Shown: positions 46,021-59,503, numbered from the stretch's first letter. The stretch: 64,000 nt of DNA from Pohlia nutans (GCA_022496805.1 CM040103.1:20746820-20810819); one strand, 5' to 3'. Notes: generated by a model not told the origin, from the letters alone. Numbers and translations are program-made.

Positions 46021-47880
46021 CCCGAGTGTGCAAATTGAGTAAGCCTATGTACTTCATTTAGTTTATTACGGTTTTTCCAAAATTATCATTAATTATGATT
46101 AAGAGTTTGAGAGACATTATAGGAGGATCAAGTAAGAAAAGCCACTGACTTCTTAATGTTACACATGATGTAAAATATTAGGAGTGTCAACCTAACTTTA
46201 GCATATATGTTACTTGATGAATTTTAGGATTCGAGTCCCTGTGACCCCTCCTTAGGTAGAATTACCTATTATGATCCATTTAAGCAATCTAAACACTTGG
46301 AAAAGCATTTTAAAGTATGTTGAACACCTAGAAAAACATTCTTAATTGTGTAAAATTTTTCAGAGAAAGATAAATCTCGCTAGAGTTGACTTCAAGTGAA
46401 ATCATATTTTTTCGATAAGTTTATTATAGCCTTTCAAAGTAGTCTTCCTTAAAATTACAAAAGTGTTCCTAGGTGGGAGCCATGAGCATCTTAAAAATGC
46501 TTTATAATCATTCAAAAGATTGTAATATTTGACTATGAGGACTTTAAAATTACAAATAATACAGAATCGTCAAATTTACTAAACTTAGATTACCGATTAA
46601 GCTATTAATGCATATGCCTCAATAGTTTATTTCTGATGTGCCGATTGATGATACTTTCCTTGTGTTCAAATTTTTTATGTCCTTAAATTAATGTTTTAAT
46701 GACTACTTCAGTTTCTTATTAAGAAAATTTGTAAACTTAAATCTCTAATTACATCATTATGTGCATGTGTCAAAAAGGACAAATTACATCATTAGGACAA
46801 ATATGGATGAACACATTCTCTTCTTCAAATATTTTAATAAAATCTTCTTCGAAGTCTCTAAGTAAATCAAAAACGTTGACTTTTTACTTTATGAATCAAG
46901 TTTAAGAACATACAGATATTAAGCACTTATAGCACTAAAGAAAAAAAAATTCAAACATTAAGGTCTCAAACAATGCCGGCAACACCATACAGAATACCAT
47001 CAAAAAACAGCTTCACACCTCTAAAAAAAAAAAAATTTAAAGGAAAAAAAACACTCATATTACTTGATAAACATATGTGCGTTATTAAAATTGAACTTCC
47101 AAGACTTTAAGACTATCATATCACTTGATGTAAATTGCAGTTGGAATACATAGAACGGCATCAATAGCAATGATACAACGGAGATATGCATCTTAAAAAA
47201 ATTTGGCCAATCATACTAACAACCATAATCGTTTTAATCATAAGTTCATATCATTACAAAGAGCTAAACCATCATAATCATAATCAAAACATTATAAAAA
47301 TAAAACACACGGAAGCAAGCACTTGTTTTTATGAGAATAAAAACAACTTTCGCATTCTCTCAAACTTGAGCCTAGAAATGACACATCACTTCTTCAGCAA
47401 AAGCTCGGCTTCTTCCTTTAGACGGATATACCAATATTAAAGTACTATTAAACTAGTGCTACTTGAAACAACATTAAGGTGATACCAAACTCTTATTATT
47501 AGAGCTATTAAAATATGATTAACGTAATTTTAGAATCTTTACAAATATCAAAATATTGATTTGTTGTGGATCCTTAAAGTAATGAATTGCCTATATCACC
47601 TTGAATATAATTTTGCCACATTCTTTTTAGTTGATCAAGAATGTGTCCCATTGAATCTCAAATAAAATTGACACTGTTCGCTAAACTGAAACTACATGAT
47701 ATCGTTCAATGGTATAACATTCTTAAAACCATCATCACAGTCATTTCCGGATATTGAATCATTTGATGAATGACTCTTGCATTGTTTCATCCACTTGAGA
47801 TATTTATTTATTTATTTATTTATATCTATATATTTATATATAACATAAAATATTTTTGAAATTTTATTTAATTTTAGGGA
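46021..47880. other. AT-rich intergenic DNA
   Basis: No gene or bounded element recognised. A TTTA microsatellite lies at about 47803-47825. Confidence 0.45.
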
Positions 47881-50150
47881 TGGTATTTGAATTGCTCTAA
47901 AAGCTACATCTCTCCGTCAAAGAAGAGTCTGCATACCACTTTGAATGCTGAGGCTCCTTCGAAGATTCATGAGTACGAGTCTTCAGTGCAAGAGGAGACG
48001 AAAAATGAGACTTCATATTTACCAAAGTCAAGAACGAGCCTAACGGCAATAAAAAGCCCGAGGCCAAGAAAGGTAACACTGTTGATATTCCTTCAAGTAC
48101 TCCTGCTTCTCAAACAACCATCTGTACCCGTTCTACTACGAAGGATGTTGAGGAGGTTTTTACCGCTCCTATCATTCTTGGTAACCGTTCAATTCCTCTA
48201 ATTAGTTGGGTTACTGCACTTTACAGCGCAGCAACTGCCGTCGTCTTCACTTGCAATACGAAAACGCTTGCTGCAGTTACAAATGCCACTTCCTCGGAGG
48301 CTACCTCCAAGTACACTCTCATTGAGAATGTGTACATATGAGACCTCGTAAGGCTCTTCAATTACACCAAGACCCACCACGAGACTTTCCTCCGAATTGT
48401 AGAGTTCTAAGTTGAGGTAAGAAATTTCCCCTTTCGTATTGTTTCAATTTTTTTTTCTACTAGCATTCCTCTTCTTTGTGTGACAATTCTTTTTTGTCTT
48501 CTAGGTTAAAGGCGGCCGCTTTCGCCCCACCACAAGGAAGTTCAACTTTTACTCTGATATCGACCTCATCACTGCAAATGTTCTAAGGAACATTTCAGTA
48601 CCAGCCACTTCTAGCTCCCCACTAATATCTCCGTGTGGAACTGCCGTGGTATGTTTTACATAAATGATTTCATTGCATTTGTTGAAGATCATCTTTATAA
48701 CAACGGTGTTTTAATGATCACCGAAGGTACACAAGAAACATCGTAATTGGGGCACGAAGCTAAAAGGACTATGACAAGGGATTGCTAGAATGTTAATGAC
48801 CTTCACATTGCCTCCGCTCAAGATTTAAAGATGTTTATAAGTTTTTTTCTCTTTTCACCGTATTTCTCTTCAAGTTTGAATTTCATCTCTTCGTCACTAA
48901 ATATATGGGTTTTTTTTTTGTAGACTAAGCACTTTTTAATAAAGGTGCTTGTGTCCTTTGGCGCTTCTCTCATCGCGTACAAAGCCTCGGAAATTTTCAA
49001 TGTTGGGTTTCTCACAAGAGAACGATTCCATCCTCCATAACTTCACTGAAGAGGATACCCTACTCTTCAAGGATGGCACAGTGGCAACGATAAAGGTATT
49101 TAAGTTTATTTTTAAATATATTATCAATATTTCAATATTTTATTAAAAACATAAAGCATAAGACTTAATCTTGTAATATCACAAGATTTATATTTATGAT
49201 GATAAAATGTGGCATTGATTTTTAAAATTAACAAATGTTTAAAGTTATTTAACGGTATATGTATTTTATTTTATCGATTTTAATTGGTACTTTATTCATA
49301 TACAACATTTAAAAACATCTCAATTCATTCGAAGAGTATTTACGTTTTGATAATAGAAAAAAAAAAAACAAGAATTGAAATTATAGGAGAGAGAGAGAAC
49401 AGCGTCTCCAAATAGGTTTCTTGCTGCTTAACTTTATATTGAAAATTGCAATTTATTTATTAGACATACATACATAGAAAAAAAAATTTAAAAAATTGAA
49501 TGAACCTATAACATAGTCGAGTTTGGTAACGACTCCTCTGTTAGACTCTCGAAAAAACTCCGAATTCCTGTGTTTCTTTGGAACATCTTCTCGCTTCTGG
49601 TTTAAAAGAACTTCCACCACCACCGCACCTCTTCTTCTACTCCATCTGGAAAGGTGATGAAGAAATCATACCCTGAAAAATTCAACCATACTCTCCACAG
49701 TGTCAATTTCATACCCACAATATTGCAAAATTTGCACGTGCAGAAATTACAAGAGGCTTCAATAGATACTATTCTTAATCCCCTTTAGAACCCTATGGTG
49801 CAAGCCTTTACAACACCAGTGACCACTCCAAAACAGCTTTCAATCGACAGGACAATCCCCGAGTGGCTGAAAAGGTAATTCTCTACAAGGAAGCCTACAT
49901 TATTGTGTACTGTGTCTTATCTTATAGTACCCAACTGCGTGAAAATGAAGGGTAGTAAAATAAATATTTCTCCAAAAGTAACCATCTTGATTATTGATTA
50001 TGCTTAGATGGAGATTAGTCCTAACAAGAAATTGAAACAAATTGGTGTAAGGAAGGTGATCATAAAAAATGCACAGGTATGAAAGGGCAAGTATTGGGAA
50101 GCCAACTGTTTGCTTGGCGTAGAAGCTGGAAACGCTAAATAATGGAGTAA
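47880..50150 (+). pseudogene. Decayed multi-exon gene, family unknown
   Basis: Coding-like blocks alternate with intron-like AT-rich DNA. 48017-48410 reads EPNGNKKPEAKKGNTVD..., FTAPIILGNRSIPLISWV and FNYTKTHHETFLRIVEF, with in-frame TGA and TAA. A GTAAGA donor and TTCTAG acceptor then lead to KGGRFRPTTRKFNFYSDIDL (48507-48650). 48930-49095 ends EEDTLLFKDGTVATIK before a GTATTT donor. 49640-49875 includes KKSYPEKFNHTLHSVNF and TPKQLSIDRTIPEWLK with a stop between. A last exon-like piece is near 50009-50075. I do not recognise the family. It could be a host gene or transposon-encoded. Confidence 0.35.
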
Positions 50151-51672
50151 GTTCTAAACATTATCATCAATAAGATAATTCGATTTCATTTCGCATTCTT
50201 CGTTAGCAAGGTAGTGCAAGAAATTGAACACAAACAATTATCGCAACATGCTATTTCACACGCCAATGAAACTTAATTCTAATTTCAAAATTGCGAAATC
50301 GTCATACAAAAAAAGGTACAAAAATTTCTTACGTGAAAAGGATCGCACAACACCAAAGCGCATTAGAATATTAAATATAATTGCAAATTTTTTGTTCAAA
50401 TAATATTCATGTCCGAGTACATTATTGTATTTTATTTAAAGTTTTCAATTTTTATTATTATTATATTCAAAATACTCATAACTAGAAATACATTTTCGAT
50501 TATTTCCGCTTGAAATTTTTTCATCACATATACTGTAAGAGAAAAATTATCTTCTTATTTTACATACGAGTGCTTAAATGGATAAGTAACAGTTTATATA
50601 ATTTTTTATAGAATAAATATATTTTTTTATTAAATGTTATAGTTTTTCGTAAACCATTTAAAGAATTAAAACTTTTATTATTTTAATACTTTGTTAAAAA
50701 ATTTAAAAAACGTTAAAGTATGGTTCATAACCTCTGAAAATGCTAAAATATATTTAACTTAAACAAGATATGTAAAAGTTATGAGTGTAAGATTCTCATG
50801 CATTGAAGTGTGATACCAATGATGCTCAGATCTGTTATAATTGGACTCAACCTTTGTCAGAAGTATCAACCTAGGACATAAAAACTCATGAGAAAAGAAT
50901 GTATAGTTATGAAATTATATAATCCTAAAGTCAATTAAGTTAATGCAGGAACGACCATTGGTTAATTGAGTAGTTTTTGAGACGGCATTTTTGGGAAAAG
51001 ATTCTATTACAGTATTAAGCTCCGTGCTTTTTCGAACTCACTCCTTACTTGTTAACACCGATTCCATTCATAAACCAACATGGCGACAAATTGGAAGACT
51101 GTGATTTTACAAACACGATTATCTGCGATGACAAGAAGAGTGCGGCTTTGTTTTTCTCATCTCCATGGATGACCACAAGTACAGATTTTCTGTGAATGTA
51201 ATGAGTTTGTTGCGCATAACGACCTCTACGTTAGAGACTTGTTAACTTTCGTTTTTGATGTCGAAACTATTCATTTCCAAGTCTATATGTTTCACGAGAT
51301 ATGTTCACTTTGATGAGTTTACTTTGAATTTAATTAGCTCAACAATAAATATCATTTTTTCATCTACTATAGACTGAAAATCATAAATGAATTGTTTCTT
51401 TAAATATAATGAAATTTACATTTAAAGTAACAGATGTGACAGGATATAGAAGTCGTATAAAAAAATTCTTTGAAATTTTTAATTTGTAATGATTGTACGA
51501 GTTTTTTTAATTTTTAAAATGAGTAGAAAAATATAACATTATGTCATTTTATTTGAAAATGTACCAAAATGTTGAATAACAATATCATTGATGTCGGTGT
51601 TGCTTTTCATTTTATGAATTTATAAATTATTTGATCTCCTAATTTGCATAAAATAGTTATTTTTATTATATA
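50151..51672. other. AT-rich DNA upstream of the decayed MULE
   Basis: 51060-51240 is less AT-rich and coding-like but has no recognisable domain. The rest holds nothing I can name; the transposase first exon was not found here. Confidence 0.35.
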
Positions 51673-52570
51673 GATGCACTTCGTAAGGACGATTAGGATG
51701 CGATTAAAATTGAGCTCACTAAACTGCAAGCCCAAAAGAAAGTTTTTCATTATCAACTACATGCATTTACGAACGAGTATTCACAAAAAAATCATTTGTG
51801 GTTGTCATTCAAGATGAGTTACTGAATTATTTGGTTAAAAGATTTTTTTATAATAACTCTTCAACCTTAGACTTCACTTTTAAAATTAATCAATATGAAT
51901 TGTCTCTTTACACGACAATGTGTGCCAAAACAAAATGAAATAAGAATTTTGATCTTTCGTATGTTTAATAGTAATGATATAAAACAAGAGCATGAAGATA
52001 TTACTATAAAAATAACTTGAACTCATCTTTTTGACATGTTGAAGAAAATTAGGCCTTCCGTCAATATTATTGATAAAGATAAGATATCATTAAGTGCAAT
52101 GCAAAATGTTATAAACAATGATATGTATTGTTGAACTCTTGAGGAGTACAAAAACACAAATCGTTGGAAGGGTGCTCTTGTTTCACTTTCATGTCATGAA
52201 AGCATGAAGTAAGAACTTGTTTACCCGGATCCCTAACGAGGGCAAATATAATGTATAAAGAGTCTTACATGTCTTAATGCTTTATCTTACAGAAAGTCTC
52301 TTTGATGAGAACTTAAGACGATTTAGTGTTGAATTTTATCACATTCTGGCATTTGTTACATACATTAAATCCGGAATTAATGTGCCTTGTAGAAGATTGT
52401 GACCTCGATTCGAAAGGTTTTTCATATAATGGCATGGACACAACAAACTATTTTGAATGACATTGAGAGTCGATAAAATATACTCTCCTCTAAGGACTGG
52501 TCAATCGGTCTCTTAGAGATCTTATTGTAGCAATTATTAGAAGTGTCAAAAATGGCACCCATTTGTTTTA
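51673..52570 (+). pseudogene. Heavily decayed MULE transposase (exon 2 homologue)
   Basis: Colinear with exon 2 of the minus-strand transposase at 585-1535. The conserved acceptor TAG|ATGCACTTCGTAAGGACGA lines up with TAG|ACGCACTTCGCAAAGATGA. Further shared blocks include AAAGTTTTTCATTATCAACT, GGCCTTCCGTCAATATTATTGA, TTTCACTTTCATGTCATGAAAG, TGGCATGGACACAACAAAC and GATCTTATTGTAGCAATTAT. Many stops and frameshifts. The final conserved bases read AAAAATGGCACCCAT where the first copy has TAAGATGGCACCCAT. The SWIM exon is not recognisable downstream. Confidence 0.85.
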
Positions 52571-54360
52571 GAGTATTTTTTTAATTTTTGATATGCACAT
52601 GTCACTTGGTGACTAGGTGACCCCATTTAGGCACATTTCTGCTTTTAAGTAGTGTTCATGTCCTCCCTTCTAACCTATTTTCAATTTTTTTTATAACACC
52701 ATTGAGTACTCAATTAGATATGCTTAATTTACGTTTGTTGTGATTATACGATGACTGTTATTATATCATGTGCTAACACAATTTTCTTCACTGACGGTCT
52801 TGAGTTTCAAAGATTCATGAGATGAAATAATCTGGAAATCTCCAACGGCTGCTGACGCTTCCGCTCTCTCGACTCCCAAATTCTACCATGTCCAAGGCCT
52901 TACACAAGAAGATTGTCAACCCTCGAAGCTGAGGTATGATTAGATTTGCAACTTTTAAGATTTCGTGCATACTCTTGAAATTTTGGCTATTTGTCCTTCA
53001 AATCCTTCAGGGATGGCAATTTAATTTAATTTTACTTTTTTATTTTTTTAAGAAAAGAATCGTGGTTCCAAAGTGGCAAAATTTAGATGTTGAGCTGTTG
53101 CATCTTAGTTCTGAAAAAGAACTAGAAATGGTAGTGTACTTGTTTGTAAGGAGTAAGTATTGTTGATGTTGGAGATCGTTCTTATGCATTGCATTTGCTT
53201 GTATTTTAGAATATATGCTAGTAAGGCAGGAAATTAACCCTTGAAGGAAACTAGGATTGAGGAGCTTTATTTTAGGTGATTGCACTTGCTTGTTCATTTG
53301 TTGTGTCTATTTGACCTATAAGATATTCATCGTAAGAAGAAATAACAAAATTGTTTGATGAAAGAAGGGTTTCGAACATGTTTGCAAAACCTTACAAGAC
53401 ATTGTGGACCATGTATGAAGTAAACGACAGTTTTTAGAGCATTGCTAAAATTCAAAGAGTCTTGCTTTGATGGGCTTCTAAACAAAAGAAAAACAAATTT
53501 AAATGATATGCCTAATTTTGCCATTCTCAAGATGAGGTAGGCAACAAGATGCGTAACTTACTATGACAAGATGTTCTATTCACGAGCATTTTTTCAAAGA
53601 CCTTTCTTAGGTTAGGGTACGAGATTTTGAACATAATTGATTATTTGTTCAACTTTTCTTTAATAAGTAGAGCCCACAATTCAAGACATATAACCCATGT
53701 GAGTTGTACAAAAGTTCATTTGAAGTGCCCAATGAACCTTAGAGTTTTTGACAACTGTACCCCTTGTGTTCAAACTATTTTTAACAAAGAGGTGTTGCAC
53801 TTTGAAAATTCCTCTAAGTGAAGTTTTGATTGTATAAACATAAATCCAATTGCATTTGAAAAAATATTTGTTTACCTAAGGTACAGTATTTTTTAGAATT
53901 TTAGAATTTTCTTTGGACTTTGACAGTTTGGAAAAATGGGCAGCCACAAAAAATGGTCTTTTGAGAGTATAGGGATTACCGGTAATGTCCTATAAAATTA
54001 TATTTTAGGTGAATTGGTGATACTATGCATGAAATTTAATAATATCTTTTATCTTCCGATCAAAACCTTGTTGATATGTTGTAGAATTGGTTATACTACT
54101 AGGATAATTTTGACTTACAATTGATTTTGACATTAAGAATTGTTAATAATAAATTCAACTTCCAATATACAAATAAAATGAATTTTGGAAAAATATGTAA
54201 AAACTTACTAAGATGCAATGACTTTCAAATTCCATCCAAAAAAACCCTAAATCTAAGTAACGAAAGTATATAAATAAAATAAAAAAATTTAGAAAGTTAT
54301 AAAATCCAATTTCATTTCAGATAAGCCAAAATATTGTCTAAATATTATAACACTAATTCT
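52571..54360. other. AT-rich intergenic DNA
   Basis: A short less AT-rich stretch near 52830-52935 (ATGTCCAAGGCCTTACACAA) precedes a GTATGA donor-like site. Otherwise no gene is seen. Confidence 0.35.
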
Positions 54361-54365
54361 TAGGG

Positions 54366-54519
54366 CAATTTTGTTTGGTACATATAGTAAAGTTTTTAAT
54401 CAAGTAATGGAAAATTCAAAAGTGAGAATGAAGCTTTTAAGGTAATTTTGTTTGGCACATACAACAAAGTTTATAATCAAGTAATGGAAGATTCAAAAGT
54501 GAGAATGAATCTCATAGTC
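54366..54519 (+). repeat. 77-bp tandem duplication
   Basis: AATTTTGTTTGG(T/C)ACATA, AATCAAGTAATGGAA and ATTCAAAAGTGAGAATGAA recur at an offset of 77 bp. Confidence 0.8.
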
Positions 54520-54559
54520 AAACTCAATTTCGTTTGTATCTACATAATCATAATAATTT

Positions 54560-54790
54560 CTTCTTTATCTACATGTTTATATAATTTATTCTTATCTACG
54601 GCATCAACTCTAACAATATATTCTTCTTTATCTTTATCATGGTACTCTTATTTATCTTTATCATGGTAATCTTCTTCATCTTTATCATCGTATTCTTTTT
54701 TATCTTTAGCATGGTATTTATCATTATCTTTATCTTTATCATTGTATTCTTCTTTATCTTTATCATCATATTCTCCATTTTACTGATCAC
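54560..54790 (+). repeat. Pyrimidine-rich minisatellite (TTATCTTTATCATGGTATTC-like)
   Basis: About seven imperfect units of 25-35 bp. The reverse-complement theme occurs at 55185-55430. The long hydrophobic frame across it is a by-product of the repeat. Confidence 0.75.
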
Positions 54791-55184
54791 TCTATTCTAC
54801 TTAACCTCTATTTTCGTCATATATTTTTTACCTTATACGTATTTTTTTATAACTTCAACATTTGGTTCATTTTCAAAGGATGCTATTCATATTTTCCACA
54901 GTCACACTATTTTCGGCGGTCAAAATAACAAGAATTGGCCAATTTAATGAATATGGGGTTATGGATATTAATTAGAATTACATTAATGTTATTTTTTTAT
55001 TTATTCTTTTAGCCATTGATAGAGGATATCACTCATGTTGATGCGGTTCTAAAATTTTGATGATTTTTACCACCCAATTTTATTTACGGATTCTCGGAAG
55101 ATTAAAATAATTGCAAAATAAGGCACTGCAACATAGAAATAAGTGATTTGTACTATGCAAACACCCTATGTGGAATTAAAGATA

Positions 55185-55430
55185 AAGAAGAATTTCAGGA
55201 TAAAGATAAAGAATAACACGATGATAAACATATGGAAGAATACAATGATAAAATAGAGAAGAATACGAGGATACAAATAAATAAGAGTATGGAGATAAAG
55301 ATAAAGAAGACTATGTGGCTAAAGACAAAGACATGGACTAAGATAAATACAAGTATGCAGACACAGACGAAGGTAAATACAAGTATGCAAACATAGATGA
55401 AGGTGGTATGGACATGTAGATACATGAGAC
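55185..55430 (+). repeat. Purine-rich minisatellite, inverted counterpart of 54560-54790
   Basis: Repeats of GATAAAGATAAAGAAGAATA and AAATACAAGTATGCA(G/A)ACA-type units; complementary in theme to the block about 400 bp upstream. Confidence 0.7.
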
Positions 55431-57337
55431 ATTGGGTTTATGTGTGAGCGTCATTGTCACCTTAGATTTTTTCGTTAATTTCTTATAGACTGTAGTATAC
55501 GCACGTAGTGAAATTAGTTGTAGCCATGTAGAGTATATAACATATAGGCATGTTCGAATTTAAAGTGGGTCTTATAACATCCTAAATAAATGAAGGTTTT
55601 TTTATTTCTTTGATGCATGGTTTCGTTCATAATATGAATCAAAGTCTAACTATGGACGTCAATGTATCTTTTTAAATATATTTTTTATTGTTCCAAAAAT
55701 TCATTGTATTAGAGTAGTGAAGTTTGGATTCACCCTCAACAATTAAATAATTTAGAGTTCAATTCTAATCATGAATTATCCTAGTAGTACAACCAATAGT
55801 ATATGTAAACAAGATTTTCATTGCAAGAAAAGAGACTTTATGGAACTTTGAGAAATTGTACAAGTACAATCACCTAGAACGTTATTATATAGAATAATAA
55901 ACATCATATGACATTCAAGCCAGGTTTGCAACATAGTATTCTCGTGTATATATAAGTTTACTCCTATGAAACATGTTTGTGCAAAGAGAAGATGGAATCG
56001 AAAACGACTTACACAAAATTGAGAACTAAAAAATATTACAAAATAGAATTAGAATTATAGAGAACTTTAATAAATTAAAACAAGATTTAACAAGCTAGAC
56101 GTTTGGATGAGTGAAGTCTCAAAAATTGAAAAGAGTGAACCTTTGAACTAATGATATTCCCTTTGCAAAGGCATTAGTGAATGTATGAAAACAAAGTTGT
56201 GGAACCTTTGGAAGAGGCATTGTAGTGAAGTGAATGTTTCACTTGTTTTGAAAAAAAGAGCTCTTTCTCATACCCTTTAGTACATTTTTCAAGGGCTTTT
56301 GTATTCACTTTGCACATGATCATTTTGTCTTTTAACGATAAATCTTTATGAATGTTTAATGTTTAATTGAATATTTTAGTTCTTAGGGGTTTGTGTAAAA
56401 TTGAGAAGTTTTGATTATAGAAGCCAAATAATAAATTTGCCAATATCCTTTCGCTATGTCTTCTTTCAATGTCCTCCCTCGTTGCCCAAAGCAGTTGTTT
56501 CCATCCCACTTTATATTTTCTACTCAAGAATGCATTTGCAATCCAAATTTACAATTACATCTACAATCACAATTTCCGCCTTTCATTATGAAACTTTTAG
56601 AAGAATAGTAAAATCATCAAAAAGCCTTTCAACGTTCCAAAGTTAATCATCAAAAAGTGCTCTTGGTACTTTTATTTCTTCTTTTGCTTTTCTTCAATTT
56701 TGTTAACATGATGAACTTAAAATTGGAAATTCCAAAATTAAAATAAAGAAATATTCAGTTGACACACTTTTAAAAAAGAATCATGATTGTACAAATCCTC
56801 GGAATTAGAGATGGTTAATGATTATTGACTTGACGATGACTATTTAGCAATGGAAAAGAAGTGTTATCTCAATGAATTCAGTGAATTACTTACATATTTT
56901 GTTTTGTTTTGGTGTTCACAATGATGCTTGTTTTTGAAAATAATCAATATTAAGTGATATATACACATCATAAATTTGCAAATGTCAAGTCGACTAAACT
57001 TTGATCATTCATAATTCAACGACGTTTTGTTCAATTGTATTGTTTATTTTTTTCCAAAGTGTGTCAAATGAATATTTTATTGTTTTGTTGTGTTGAATTT
57101 ATAATATTAGGTTCATCTGGTCATTCAAATTGGAGAATAAAGGTCTCAGGGGCACTTTTTGATAGCTACTTTGGAGCAATGAAAAATTGCTCATTGGACC
57201 AAATCACATATTAAAAAATTACATATTTAGCTTCATTTTGATGTACTCTATGATGTTCAAAAAATGAGTTCTCAACAAAATCAAAAGAAAGTTGTGGAAA
57301 TGACCTTTGAGCAAAAATGAAAAAAAAGGCATGACGT
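55431..57337. other. AT-rich intergenic DNA
   Basis: No gene, RNA gene or bounded element recognised. The frame at 56401-56646 has no recognisable domain. Confidence 0.4.
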
Positions 57338-57910
57338 CTAACCCCTAAACGTTCTCACCTTTTTCAAATTTGGCAGTTTTTCAAAGATGCACTGTAAAAT
57401 GCAACTAAGAGGGATATTTTCAACTTGATGAATGAGTAAAAGCTGTACATTATGAATTTTAAATTCTATCCATACGGTTAGATTTGCAATTGCTATTACC
57501 AATATTTGTGTATTCAATTTCAAACTTAAAATTTAATACTCTTTAGTAATACGATTACGAATAAGATAATAAGATATTGAGAATCTAATAATGAAATTTG
57601 TTGTGATGGGTTGAAATGAAACACTCTAAGTGTAGTGATTTTTGAAGATTTTTTGGTTGCTTAATTTTAGTAGTTGACTTTTTAAGAGCACTTTTAAACT
57701 AAAATCTTCGAAATTTTGGGTGGAACATTACAATATGAAATGAGGCATAAATTTTTCAAAAATCATCCCCTTTCTAATTGGATCACACATGCATGGAGCT
57801 AACTTACCATAAAAGTTTCAGCAAAAAATCCACATTGCAAGAAGTGCATGATGGATGAGAAAATGGACTTCAAATCCATACCTATGCATGGTTGGGCGGT
57901 TAGGAGTTAA
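57338..57910. mobile_element. Subfamily A element, best full copy
   Basis: 573 bp from TAACCCCTAAACGTTCTCAC to GGTTAGGAGTTAA; colinear with 9550-10120. Confidence 0.7.
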
Positions 57911-58210
57911 CCCTTTGACACGATTGCAATGAACAAATTGCAACCTTTCTCAACACTACATCTTGTACAATTTTTCATCCATCCGAATTTCTCTTGGTTC
58001 ATGTGCTAATTGACTATCATTTGTAGGGTATGGGTCTCAAAATAAGATGTGTTTTTTTGAAGGAAAAAACAATTGGTTTACGTCAAGTTTCATTCTTAAT
58101 TCAAAAAGTGAGACGTTAAATATGATTTTTCACAATAAATAAAATCAAATAATGGAAACCATACCATCTAGTAGTGCATGTTATTCCAATTTCATTACAA
58201 TATTTAAAAA
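57907..58210. mobile_element. Partial TTAACCC-end element, inverted relative of 62036-62585
   Basis: Shares AATTGACTATCATTTGTAGG, GTGAGACGTTAAATATGATT and ATAATGGAAACCATACCATC (as complements) with 62270-62480. It abuts the preceding element through a shared TTAA. Confidence 0.6.
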
Positions 58211-58317
58211 AAAATTGTGTTAATTTATGATTTTAAAAAGAATTCCAAGAAAAAACCTTGTAAAATTAATATAAAAATATTAATGGAAAATATGATGAAT
58301 CCATCCGCACTCTTTCC

Positions 58318-59223
58318 CAGGGCTGATTTTTCACACAGTTCTAGCCCGTCCACGTCCAAAAACCTTGAAATGAAAGGCAAAAAAAATTGTAACCCGTCCC
58401 AAAACCGATGATTTTAAAATCAACTTGTCCATGGAAAGGTTGAAAAAAAAACAACCCATCCCAAAACCGGTTGCAAATTGAAAATACATGTCCCGTAATG
58501 TTTAGAATTTAAAAAATAAAAAAATTTATAAAAAAATAAAAAAATAAAAAAACGAAGAAAAAACGGCTGCAGTCGGGCCAGGGCCGCAGCCGGGCTGTGA
58601 ACACTGCAATATGTGAGAGGGGTTTTTCTAAACAAAACCTCATCAAAAGTCATCTACATACTAGCTTGAAGTTGGAGACTTTAGATGCTTAAGTTTGATG
58701 CGCATTTGATGTGCAAATATTCCAGTTGAAAACATCAATTGGAATGCAGTGATGCTTGTTTGGAGAAACATGAAGGATAGGAGAATTCATCCACTTGTTT
58801 GAAGGGTAAGTTCATTTTTTTTATAAAATTTTGAACATGCTTATATAAAATATTAATTATTCAATTTCTAAGTGTACCTTCCATTATAATCTTTGACATT
58901 GTGTTACAAAGGTTCTAAATATTGTAGTTGATGAATCATTGTATGCAGGTGAATTGAGCTCTTGAAGATTGGTATTTTGATTAGGTATTAGTGCTTTGAC
59001 TCCATTATGCTTACATTCACATGTCATATATGACATAATGTAATTGATATTTGCACCATTTACTTTTTTGGGAAATTTCACATTAAAAAAAATAAAATTT
59101 TAGAACCCATCCAAAGTGAATTTAACCCGTCCAAAAACCGGTTTGATTTTTTAGAACCCGTCCACTGGAAATGTTTTTTTTTTTTTCTGAACATGTTAGG
59201 GACCTTGTGAAAAATCACCACTG
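58318..59223. mobile_element. 906-bp hAT-type element, perfect 8-bp TSD (CTCTTTCC)
   Basis: Ends CAGGGCTGATTTTTCACA and, as complement, CAGTGGTGATTTTTCACA. CTCTTTCC is at 58310-58317 and 59224-59231. Subterminal repeats of AACCCGTCCAAAAACCGG type occur on both sides. No transposase frame, so non-autonomous. The CAG(G/T)G start is typical of hAT. Confidence 0.88.
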
Positions 59224-59231
59224 CTCTTTCC

Positions 59232-59503
59232 TCTCCCCGCCTGAGTGACGCGGCCGTTCGGATGAGAGATGTGGCGGTGGTTTAGGACCCGGGCAGCTTG
59301 GGACCCGGGCAGCTGTTGGGGCAGAAAAAGGCCGGTTGTCCGTGAGCATCTCACGGGGGATTGATATGAGCTCCCTGTGGGGTGCGCAGTCTGAAGAAAA
59401 TTAATTGCCAGGCATTAACTTAATTGGCAGAGGTAGACGTGACCCCTAAACCGAAGCCATGTAGACTAGGTGACAAGGGATTCGGTGATGGAGGCTGCCC
59501 CGG
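59232..59503 (+). repeat. Duplicate of the 33160-33305 gene 5' end, with a family H end fragment
   Basis: From ~59380 (GGGTGCGCAGTCTGAAGAAAA) to 59503 the sequence follows 33168-33305, including GTGATGGAGG(C/T)TGCCCCGG. It resumes after the MITE at 59869. The stretch just before it ends ATATGAGCTCCCTGTG, a solitary family H terminus. Confidence 0.7.

Noticed and set aside
54639..54947. 102-codon hydrophobic frame that could look like a membrane protein
   Set aside because: It is the translation of a pyrimidine-rich minisatellite; its composition follows the repeat unit.
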